Part shown: in pieces, positions 1 through 6,762 of the stretch
Numbering within the stretch: the first letter of the stretch is position 1
Layout of the letters: every line of letters begins with the position of its first letter
NCBI GenBank assembly: GCA_910588185.1
Contig: CAJUQR010000008.1
Coordinates: forward strand, 62,001 to 126,000
From: an uncultured Peptostreptococcaceae bacterium
GTDB taxonomy: Bacteria > Bacillota > Clostridia > Peptostreptococcales > Anaerovoracaceae
Length of the DNA stretch: 64,000 bases
Direction of reading: 5' to 3'
Position numbers and translations under genes: made by a program
The notes under the pieces: generated by a model
What the model saw: the letters and a program-made list of their open reading frames with translations, nothing else
Told to the model about the DNA's origin: nothing
Database searches by the model: none

Positions 1-546
1 GCCTATTTCTACAAGTTCTCCCCTGGAAATTATGATTTCTTTGCCTCTTCCCAAAGTAGCAAGACATATAGTAGTAGCCGCAGCATTGTTATTAACCACC
101 ATGGCAGCTTCAGCACCTGTAATTTTTTCTATTATCTTTTCAACATGGTCATGTCTTGAGCCTCTTCTGCCCTTGACCGGATCATACTCAAGGGTTGAAT
201 ATTTATCTGCAACCTCTGCTACTGCCTCCATGGCTGATTTGGCAAGCTTAGCTCTTCCAAGGTTTGTATGCAAAACTACGCCGGTTCCATTTATGACCCG
301 GCGTAGACTTTTAATGTTGGAATAATTGACAGCTTCAATTACTTCTTCTACTACCGTGTCATAAGAAACAAATGATTCGCTGAGAAGCTCTTCCGACTCC
401 AATATGGTCTTTCTCTTAGTTTCTACAACAGCTCTGATTACATCAACCACTTGCTCTCTAATAAGATTAGCAGAAATTTCCTTAACCCGTTCCTCCATCA
501 GCAACTCATCAACTTTCGGCAGTTTTCTAAGCAATTTACTGTTCAT
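1..546 (-). CDS. selA: SelA, L-seryl-tRNA(Sec) selenium transferase (N-terminal part, cut by window edge)
   Basis: The frame is open from an ATG at 546 to position 1 and continues outside the window (182 codons seen). The product is a PLP-dependent enzyme that converts Ser-tRNA(Sec) to Sec-tRNA(Sec) with selenophosphate. What is visible matches the SelA N-terminus: residues 1-20 read like the usual LLRxLPKVDELL opening, and further in come the conserved INGTGVVLHTNLGR and NNNAAA stretches of the fold-type I core. A GGGAGAAG ribosome site precedes the ATG. The gene sits directly downstream of tRNA-Sec on the same strand, with selD nearby, so this is a selenocysteine biosynthesis locus; selB would be expected further left. 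The PLP lysine and C-terminal domain lie outside the window. Confidence 0.95.
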   Translation of the reverse strand, partial: MNSKLLRKLPKVDELLMEERVKEISANLIREQVVDVIRAVVETKRKTILESEELLSESFVSYDTVVEEVIEAVNYSNIKSLRRVINGTGVVLHTNLGRAKLAKSAMEAVAEVADKYSTLEYDPVKGRRGSRHDHVEKIIEKITGAEAAMVVNNNAAATTICLATLGRGKEIIISRGELVEIG

Positions 547-569
547 ATTCTTCTCCCTATTCTGTTTTA

Positions 570-666
570 TGGCGGGAGTATGTGGGAATCGAACCCACCC
601 AAGAGGCTCCTAACCCCTCGCACTGGTTTTGAAGACCAGAGGGCACACCAGCACCCATCTACCCCC
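570..666 (-). tRNA. selC: tRNA-Sec (anticodon UCA)
   Basis: A 97-nt tRNA with encoded CCA reads on the minus strand. The anticodon loop is CUUCAAA between a CUGGU/ACCAG stem, giving anticodon UCA, which decodes UGA. The acceptor stem GGGGGUA pairs with UACUCCC, the discriminator is G, and there is a long variable arm and GGUUCGAUUCC T-arm, as expected for tRNA-Sec. It lies 23 nt upstream of selA and downstream of a UGA-containing selenoprotein gene. Confidence 0.95.
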
Positions 667-673
667 ATATATA

Positions 674-701
674 AAAAGGGGCTTTAGCTAAAGCCCCTTT
701 T
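674..701 (-). terminator. Rho-independent terminator after the GrdB-family gene
   Basis: A perfect 13-bp stem (AAAAGGGGCTTTA / TAAAGCCCCTTTT) has a 2-nt loop and is followed on the minus strand by TTTTT. It begins 7 nt after the selenoprotein stop codon and separates it from tRNA-Sec. Confidence 0.85.
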
Positions 702-707
702 ATCAAA

Positions 708-1979
708 CTACTTCAGCAACAGTTCAAGTGCATCCATAACGATTTCTGTCTGTCTTGCTTCTTCCTTTGCTGCAGGTAGATTTGGATCTCCTGTAGGATA
801 AGGAATAGCCTGAGCACCAGAAATTCTAGCTGCTCCTACTGTCTTTGATATCGGGGTTACCGTACAAATGTGGGCTGCAGGGATTCCTGCTTTTTCAATT
901 TGTTTAACTATTGTTGCACCGCAACGTGTACAGGTACCTCAGGTACTAGTCAGGATTACGCCTGTAACACCTGCAGCAAGCAGATCTTCAGCCATTTCCT
1001 GACCAAATTTAGTAGCATCGGCAACGGAAGTTGAGTTTCCTGTTGTTGTCAAAAGATAAGGGTATACGGAACCGATAACGCCTTCTTTTTCCAGTCTCTT
1101 AAGAGCACTGTAAGGTGCTACACGGTTAGGATCCGCATTAGCGTAAACAGGGTCATATCCTGCGTGTACGCATTCAAATTCACCCTCTTTAAGACCATCT
1201 TTACCCTCAAGATCGTACTTCTTCCAGAACTTAGCAGAAGCAGCGAAGATGTGGTCCGGATTGCCCATTGGAACAATACCGCCTGTTGTACAAAGAGCGA
1301 TTTTAGCCTTTGACAAATCTGCCACAGGAGCTGCAGGATCAACCTTTTCATATACAGAAATTTCAAGCTCTGTATCATATGGTTCGCCCTTTAACTTCTT
1401 AACGAGCATATCAACTGCTCTCTTAGCTCCTCTTTCCTCATGGAATACGTTAACACGCTGTCCCTTTGGATAGTAATGTTCCTGTTTAGGTGTTCCCAGT
1501 TTTTCACCTGAGATTAATTTATTTACAAAGCCTGTGATAAGAGGAATAGCTTTTCTGATTGTAGCCGCTGATTTACCTACTTCCATAATGTAGCAGTCAG
1601 CTTTGTACATTTCTACTCCTGGGTTTTCCCAGTACAGACCTGTAACTGAAGGGATACCATAAGTACCCTGAACAAATTTGCAAACTTCGCAGCAAGCGAT
1701 ACCGAATCTTCCTGCATTGAAAGCAGGTCCTGCAATCAAGATGTCAGGCTTGTACTCTTCAACTTGCTTCTTTACGAATTCCTTACATACGTCCATATTT
1801 TCTACAAAGTAGTTATCGCCGCAAACTATTGTTGCAACAATTTCACCGCCTTTGATAGATGGCGCAAAAGCATTTGCGTTTCCGCGTGTGCCAGCTTCTA
1901 CAAAAGGCTCTGTGTATGCGAATTCTTCTCCACCGATTTGTCCAAAAAATTGGTTAGTGTAAAACAAAATTCTTTTCAT
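708..1979 (-). CDS. Selenoprotein of the GrdB/GrdF/GrdH family (Grd protein B, Sec-containing subunit)
   Basis: The frame from ATG 1979 meets an in-frame UGA at 941-939 and stays open for 76 more codons to a TAG at 710-708. Reading UGA as Sec gives 423 residues, the usual GrdB length. The sequence after the UGA, U-G-T-C-T-R-C-G, is the UxxCxxC redox motif of this family. The N-terminus (TNQFFGQIGGEE) and the AGPAFNAGRFG segment are also family hallmarks. In Stickland reductases this subunit, together with the pyruvoyl subunit, binds the amino-acid substrate and passes its carboxymethyl group to GrdA. The partner proprotein gene lies 23 nt upstream. Which substrate it takes (glycine, sarcosine, betaine or another) cannot be told from sequence. 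grdA, grdC and grdD are not in the window. An AAAGGAG site decides the start. Confidence 0.9.
913..941 (-). promoter_or_regulatory. Sec codon UGA with candidate bacterial SECIS hairpin
   Basis: The UGA is at 941-939. A 5-bp hairpin GTTGC-GGT-GCAAC (925-913) starts 13 nt downstream. A short stem with a G-containing apical loop close behind the UGA is what SelB recognises in bacteria. The hairpin is read directly; its function is inferred. Confidence 0.6.
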
Positions 1980-2002
1980 TTCAGTTCTCCTTTCTTAAAA
2001 GC

Positions 2003-3289
2003 TTATATTGTAACCGCACCTACATAAGTGTTGCCCTGTAGGTTGTGGCTTCCCATGATACCATGGATTTCGAGAAGCAGACGTCCGTCTTCCTGAATAG
2101 AAGTAACGTTACCTCCGCAAACTCTTTCAACCTCTTTGAGGTTTCCTATAGTCTTTTCCATTGCAGGCAGCATTACTGTAGCATTGGAATTTCCTGTAGA
2201 AACTATAGCGTTTGCTTCTTGTACGCTGTCAGGCAGAGGTTCACTCATACCGTCTGTTCCTGCGTCTTCGTTAGTTATAATTACAGTCTTGATTCCGTTA
2301 TTTTCAAGTTCCTGACAAACGATCATGAGGTCAGTAGTAGGGTTACCAAAACCTTCCTGTGAAATAATCGCTCCGTCAGCACCGAGCATTTTAACTTGTC
2401 TTACTGTAAGCATTCTATCTCTAAACTTTTCTTTAAGGGTAGTCATAAGCGGATTAAGCACGATACCCATAAAGTTAATTTCTTTTCCGTGTACTTTTAA
2501 CAGTTCTTCAATTACTGCATTGTTCTGATGCATGTAAGTTGTAGTCTTTGAACCAGGAGATACACAGTTACCTGAAATAATTGCTCCATCCATGATTTCA
2601 AGCGGAGTAACCATAGTAGGTACCAGTACCTTAGTATCTCTTCCGTAGAAATAAGTATCGTGAAGAAGTCCCTGAGCCATACAGTTATATACATAAACAA
2701 CCTTTGGCAGATCAGGATATTCTGCATACTTTTCTCCGATAGATTTCCATTCATAATTTTCTGAAGTATAGTTTTCACAGCTGAATCCGATTCTGCCAAC
2801 ATATTCAGCAACCTTGATTCCTGCCATTCTCACTACAACTTCGTGATCGTGCTGATCGATATTATCCTGTTTATCAATAATAATTACAAGATGATTGAGT
2901 TTAGAATAAATTGTATAGTCTGTCATAGGACCTGACATGTCGATAACTCCTTCTTGGAATCCAACGATTGGTCCTGTAGTAGTAACTGCGCATCCGGACA
3001 ATGCATAAGTAATGCCGTTTCCGCCTTCCTGCATATCTTCGTGGAACAGTCCAGGGAATGCTTCTCCTCCTTCAAGCTTAGCTCTAGGCTCGATTACATC
3101 CTTTACAGGTACTATTCTTGTAGATTCGCCAGGTCTTGCAATGTCAAATGAAACGCTCTTTACTCTACTGTCTTCCAGAACTAATTCTTCAAGTTTCTTT
3201 GGGTCTACATAAAGGCAACCATCTACGATTTTTTCTTCATCGCCGAATTGGATGTCTTTAATCGTAATTTTTCTTAGTTCCAAATTCAT
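2003..3289 (-). CDS. GrdE/GrdG/GrdI-family proprotein (Grd protein B, pyruvoyl subunits alpha and beta)
   Basis: A 428-residue protein of the glycine/sarcosine/betaine reductase protein B proprotein family. Family members self-cleave at a conserved Cys to give a pyruvoyl-bearing beta chain that forms a Schiff base with the amine substrate. Here the cleavage context SGNCVSPGS is intact with Cys at residue 242, and the surrounding KTTTYMHQNN and IVGFQEGVIDMSGP stretches are family signatures. The ATG at 3289 was chosen over an upstream in-frame ATG (3331) because an AAAGGAAAA site precedes it and family proteins start MxLEL. It is followed 23 nt later by the Sec-containing partner and preceded by a sigma-54 promoter. 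D-proline reductase PrdA is a more distant relative and much longer. Confidence 0.9.
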   Translation of the reverse strand: MNLELRKITIKDIQFGDEEKIVDGCLYVDPKKLEELVLEDSRVKSVSFDIARPGESTRIVPVKDVIEPRAKLEGGEAFPGLFHEDMQEGGNGITYALSGCAVTTTGPIVGFQEGVIDMSGPMTDYTIYSKLNHLVIIIDKQDNIDQHDHEVVVRMAGIKVAEYVGRIGFSCENYTSENYEWKSIGEKYAEYPDLPKVVYVYNCMAQGLLHDTYFYGRDTKVLVPTMVTPLEIMDGAIISGNCVSPGSKTTTYMHQNNAVIEELLKVHGKEINFMGIVLNPLMTTLKEKFRDRMLTVRQVKMLGADGAIISQEGFGNPTTDLMIVCQELENNGIKTVIITNEDAGTDGMSEPLPDSVQEANAIVSTGNSNATVMLPAMEKTIGNLKEVERVCGGNVTSIQEDGRLLLEIHGIMGSHNLQGNTYVGAVTI

Positions 3290-3371
3290 TTTGAGTTTTC
3301 CTTTCTTGATGTTTTGTGTGCAAATGTGCATGTTTGTGTGGTGTTAATGCTAGTGCACATCATTAAAATAT

Positions 3372-3387
3372 TGCAAATTTTATGCCA
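3372..3387 (-). promoter_or_regulatory. Sigma-54 (-24/-12) promoter of the Grd pair
   Basis: The minus strand reads TGGCATAAAATTTGCA, matching the TGGCAC-N5-TTGCA consensus with GG and GC at the correct spacing. The start would fall near 3361, leaving a leader of about 70 nt before the GrdE-family ATG. A sigma-54 activator gene lies immediately upstream, which supports the call. Confidence 0.8.
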
Positions 3388-3414
3388 AAATTACACAAAT
3401 TTTAATGATTTTCA

Positions 3415-3432
3415 GCATTGGAATTTCAATGC
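3415..3432. promoter_or_regulatory. Inverted repeat, candidate activator binding site
   Basis: GCATTG-6 nt-CAATGC is a perfect 6-bp inverted repeat lying about 28 bp upstream of the -24 element. Its position and symmetry suggest an upstream activating sequence for the neighbouring activator. No motif match is known to me. Confidence 0.4.
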
Positions 3433-3509
3433 CTATGTTTAATTGTAATAACAATATAACATTTCCGATAAATTTTTGTCGCAATTTCGCCAAATAATTG
3501 ACGATTTGA

Positions 3510-4952
3510 CTATTTTTCTATATCCTCTATACCCAGTCTTCCCATCTTATATTTGAGAGTCTGCCTAGGTATACCCAAAATTTCTCCTGCCTTAGTCTTA
3601 TTTCCTTTTGTACGTCTTAATACGCCCAAAATCAAATCTCGTTCAACCTTTTCCACAGTTCTTCTCAGATCACAATCATCTCTATCCATGTCTATAACTA
3701 TATTATCTCTTTCTTGTGATTGATCATGACTATCATGAGATAACTTGCCATATCCCATTTTAGAATTTTTATGTTTCTCATTCAGATACAGCGGAAGTTC
3801 ATTATATTGCAAAACCTCTTCTTTAGTCATACTGACCATAGCTTCTATCACATGCCTGAGTTCTCTGACATTGCCTTCCCACTTATATGCCAAGAAAAAG
3901 TCTCTTAATTCTTCAGATATTCCTTTAACATTTTTACCATATATATCATTAAAATAGTCTATATAATTATCTATTAAATATTCAATGTCTGCTTTTCTTT
4001 CTCTAAGAGGAGGCAAATAAATCATATTACCGGAAAGCCTGTAAAACAAGTCTTTCCTAAGAATATTCTTTTCTATTGCTTCCATAGGATCTATATTCAT
4101 AGCAGCAACAATTTTAACATTTACCTTTTTTTCTTTATTTGCTCCTATAGGCCTGAAAGTTCCCTCTTGAACCACTCTTAAAAGTTTGCCCTGTACGTGA
4201 TAAGGCAGAGCATTGAGCTCGTCCAAGAAGAAAATTCCTCCATCTGCTTCTTCAAAAAGTCCTTTTCTGTTTTCGGCGCCGGTATACGAACCTCTTGTAG
4301 TACCAAAAAGTATTGATTCTATCAAATTTTCCGGAACGGCCGCACAATTCTGTATTATAATTTTTTGCTTAGGACTTGCAGCATAATTTATTATAGACTG
4401 AGCAAATAATTCTTTACCTGTACCGGTTTCCCCGTAGATTAAAGTAGGATTCTGATTCATGGCAAATATCTTTGCCCTCTCTATAGCTTCAAGCATATCT
4501 TCGTCTATAGTCAATATATCATCAAAACTTATTTGTTCATTGTTATCCAAATTAGGGTTAAAATTACTTTCTTTTGAAAGTTTCTTTAAATACTCTCTTC
4601 CCTCAACATCTCCTACAGTGGTCAAATCCTTGGTAAGTTCCACAACTCCTACAATTTGCCCTTCACGAAAAATAGGTATGGTCATATTCTGGGTAACGTA
4701 TACTTTTCCGTTTATATCAACAAATTCTTGTGCATCTTTAAAAACACCCACACCTGTAGACATAGTCTTAACAATTGAACTGTTATTTTTGCCAAGGGTC
4801 GGATACATTTCAAAGAAATTTTTATATTCATTAGAATCAGGCTCATTTCCTATAGCCTGATCAAAACGTGAATTATATACTATTTCAAAATCTTTATTCA
4901 CCAAGAGTATATGGTCTACATTTTTAAACATCAAATCTCTCTTTGTGGACAT
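3510..4952 (-). CDS. Sigma-54-dependent transcriptional activator (PAS / AAA+ / Fis HTH), PrdR-like
   Basis: A 480-residue enhancer-binding protein. Residues about 10-120 form a PAS-like sensor domain, 145-385 the AAA+ ATPase and about 435-478 a Fis-type helix-turn-helix ending IPRQTLKYKMGRLGI. Walker A is GETGTGKE (174-181) and Walker B is FLDEL (242-246). The sigma-54 contact loop, normally GAFTGA, reads GSYTGA (221-226). The gene starts 2 nt after the grdX stop with its AGGAGA site inside grdX, so the two are translationally coupled. The sigma-54 promoter of the next gene down is the obvious target. By analogy with PrdR of Clostridioides difficile, it probably senses the substrate through its PAS domain; that is inference. 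I see no clear terminator after it. Confidence 0.93.
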   Translation of the reverse strand: MSTKRDLMFKNVDHILLVNKDFEIVYNSRFDQAIGNEPDSNEYKNFFEMYPTLGKNNSSIVKTMSTGVGVFKDAQEFVDINGKVYVTQNMTIPIFREGQIVGVVELTKDLTTVGDVEGREYLKKLSKESNFNPNLDNNEQISFDDILTIDEDMLEAIERAKIFAMNQNPTLIYGETGTGKELFAQSIINYAASPKQKIIIQNCAAVPENLIESILFGTTRGSYTGAENRKGLFEEADGGIFFLDELNALPYHVQGKLLRVVQEGTFRPIGANKEKKVNVKIVAAMNIDPMEAIEKNILRKDLFYRLSGNMIYLPPLRERKADIEYLIDNYIDYFNDIYGKNVKGISEELRDFFLAYKWEGNVRELRHVIEAMVSMTKEEVLQYNELPLYLNEKHKNSKMGYGKLSHDSHDQSQERDNIVIDMDRDDCDLRRTVEKVERDLILGVLRRTKGNKTKAGEILGIPRQTLKYKMGRLGIEDIEK

Positions 4953-4954
4953 AT

Positions 4955-5338
4955 CTATCTCCTGTATTCTTCTACTCCGCTCTTAAGCAGCAAAAAATCG
5001 ATGTACTGCAAATCCGGCAATAATTGTTCATCGTACTTCGTCTGATAAGTGTGTTCTATGAGCTTTTTCGTTTCTGCAATGCTTTCCTCTATTATCATGA
5101 TGCTATCCATGTCTGTCTTGCCTTCTGTTTTTTCTAAAAATACAGACTTATACGGCGTTTCATGGGGCTTTATTCTGCCCATCATAGGATGCATTATAAG
5201 CTTAGCTCCAAGATGTATGTAATCTCTTGCAATTTTAAGAATTTGCTCTTGAGACGCATCTTCATAAAACTCTATATTTTCTTTATCTTTAAATTCAATA
5301 TTAACTTTAGGATTATTTGTAATTATCAATGCTTTCAT
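4955..5338 (-). CDS. grdX: GrdX family protein
   Basis: A 127-residue protein starting MKALIITNNPKV, the typical GrdX opening. GrdX is a small protein of unknown function encoded at the head of glycine/betaine reductase operons in many amino-acid-fermenting Clostridia. No membrane segment or signal peptide is seen. It is the first gene of a unit with the sigma-54 activator (2-nt gap) and lies upstream of the Grd pair, which supports the family call. No Shine-Dalgarno precedes the ATG; the putative promoter places transcription start at or next to the start codon, so the mRNA may be leaderless. Confidence 0.85.
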   Translation of the reverse strand: MKALIITNNPKVNIEFKDKENIEFYEDASQEQILKIARDYIHLGAKLIMHPMMGRIKPHETPYKSVFLEKTEGKTDMDSIMIIEESIAETKKLIEHTYQTKYDEQLLPDLQYIDFLLLKSGVEEYRR

Positions 5339-5344
5339 ACTTAT

Positions 5345-5373
5345 AATTTATACTACCGACAAAAAATTGTCAA
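5345..5373 (-). promoter_or_regulatory. Putative sigma-A promoter of grdX
   Basis: -35 TTGACA (5373-5368), 17-nt spacer, -10 TAAATT (5350-5345); an alternative TATAAA overlaps with a 15-nt spacer. A GACAA-TTTT-TTGTC inverted repeat overlaps the -35. The predicted start coincides with the grdX ATG at 5338. Confidence 0.5.
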
Positions 5374-5420
5374 GTATAAGGTGTGTTCATTATACGCATT
5401 TTTGTATTTTTATTTTCTAT

Positions 5421-5449
5421 TTGTAATAGCCTAAAAAGATATGTATAAT
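5421..5449 (+). promoter_or_regulatory. Putative sigma-A promoter of selD
   Basis: -35 TTGTAA (5421-5426), 17-nt spacer, -10 TATAAT (5444-5449). This leaves a leader of about 30 nt containing a GAGGAGG ribosome site before the ATG at 5486. Confidence 0.6.
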
Positions 5450-5485
5450 AGTTTCATATAGCTAGTACAAATGAGGAGGTTAACG

Positions 5486-6520
5486 ATGGCTGAAATAAAA
5501 CTTACAGACTTGACTCAAAACGGTGGCTGAGCTGCCAAAGTTGAGCCCGATGCTCTGTCGCAAGTTTTGCGTCAATTACCTAAATTCAACGATCCAAACC
5601 TATTGGTAGGGTTTGACACCAGCGATGACGCTGCTGTTTATAAAATAGATGATAATACGGCTCTCATACAGACAGTTGATATATTTCCTCCTGTAGTTGA
5701 TGATCCTTATAGCTATGGGCAGATAGCTGCTGCCAACTCTTTAAGCGATGTGTATGCAATGGGAGGCAAACCAAAACTAGCTATGAATGTTCTGTGCATG
5801 CCTGAAGATTTAGACAAAGAAATCATACTTGAAATTCTTCAGGGAGGATATTCTAAATGCAAAGAAGCAGACACCATAATATGCGGCGGTCACACTATCA
5901 AAGACCATGAACCAAAATACGGTCTTTGTGTAAGCGGATTTGTCCATCCTGATAAAATACTAAAAAACAGCACTGTAAAAGAGGGAGATGTTCTCATCTT
6001 AACAAAAGCTCTCGGCACAGGCATACTCAATACAGCTATAAAAGCTGACCTTTTAGAACCTGCTACTGAAAAAGCTTTAATTGAATCAATGGCTACTCTC
6101 AATAAAGATGCTGCCTTAGCCCTCAATGATTTCTCGATAAGCGGCTGTACCGATGTTACAGGATTTGGCCTCATGGGTCACGCCAATGAAATGGCTTCAG
6201 GAAGCGGCAGAACTATAGTAATAGAAGGTTCAAAAGTTCCGTTGCTGCCTCAGGCCTACGAAATGGCCGAAATGGGTATAGTTCCAAAAGGTGCTTATAA
6301 CAACCGTAACTGGACAAGCTGCAGCGTAAGCTTTGGCGAAGAAGTTTCTCTTGCGCTTTCAGATGTCTTGTTTGACCCTCAAACTTCCGGCGGTCTCCTA
6401 ATATCACTGCCAGAGACAGAAGCACAAAAACTCATATGCAGACTCAAAGATACTGTCCCGGTTGCAGAAATTATCGGATATGTAGAGAAATTCTCAGGTA
6501 AAACGGTATATGTAAAATAA
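5486..6520 (+). CDS. selD: SelD, selenide water dikinase (selenoprotein form)
   Basis: SelD makes selenophosphate from selenide and ATP, the selenium donor for SelA. The ATG at 5486 follows GAGGAGG at a good distance. Fourteen codons later comes UGA (5528-5530) in the context NGG-U-AAKVEP, exactly where SelD carries its catalytic Cys or Sec, and the frame then runs to 6520, giving 344 residues. So the UGA encodes Sec. Conserved GFDTSDDAAVY, GGHT, CTDVTGFGLMGH and FDPQTSGGLL segments follow. A GAGC-CCGAT-GCTC hairpin 12 nt after the UGA is a possible SECIS. An annotation that starts at the first ATG-like codon after the UGA would lose the active site. It is transcribed divergently from grdX. 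Confidence 0.96.
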
Positions 6521-6730
6521 ATAATTATAATAATGTCGAAAGTTATAAAAATTGCAACGTCCGTTGCATAAATTCTAAGAAAAAAGACAAAAAGTCAACA
6601 AAGTCCCTATTTTTTTGACAAAGCCAACCACAAACTTTAATTTTTGTCAACATCAAGCTCAGTCCTGTATTGAAATTGTACTCAAAACTATGTTTTGTTG
6701 ACTTTTTACAAAAATCTTTGTAATTTTGTC
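6521..6730. other. Non-coding region after selD with repeated GTCAACA motifs
   Basis: No ORF is supportable. The stretch contains GTCAACA three times (near 6594, 6645 and, inverted, 6690), plus several TTGACA/TGTCAA-like words. I see no RNA fold that I recognise. Confidence 0.35.
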
Positions 6731-6762
6731 AATCGGTTCACCCATTTAGGTGAACCGATTTT
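6731..6762. terminator. Hairpin terminator, probably shared by selD and the convergent deacylase gene
   Basis: A perfect 12-bp stem AATCGGTTCACC / GGTGAACCGATT with a 6-nt loop is followed by TTTT on the plus strand. It lies between convergent genes, so it probably stops both. Confidence 0.75.

Noticed and set aside
404..687. Plus-strand frames opposite selA and tRNA-Sec
   Set aside because: They are antisense to selA and tRNA-Sec, with no ribosome site or recognisable motif.
939..941. UGA ending the GrdB-family frame as a true stop or nonsense mutation
   Set aside because: The frame continues for 76 codons with the UxxCxxC motif and normal family length, tRNA-Sec and selA are adjacent, and a hairpin follows the UGA.
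2003..3289. D-proline reductase PrdA
   Set aside because: PrdA is much longer (about 630 residues) and its partner PrdB is about 240; here the sizes and the GNCVSPGS cleavage site fit the Grd protein B family.
3415..3432. A terminator after the sigma-54 activator
   Set aside because: The 6-bp repeat is AT-rich, lacks a T run and lies about 80 nt past the stop, so a protein binding site is likelier.
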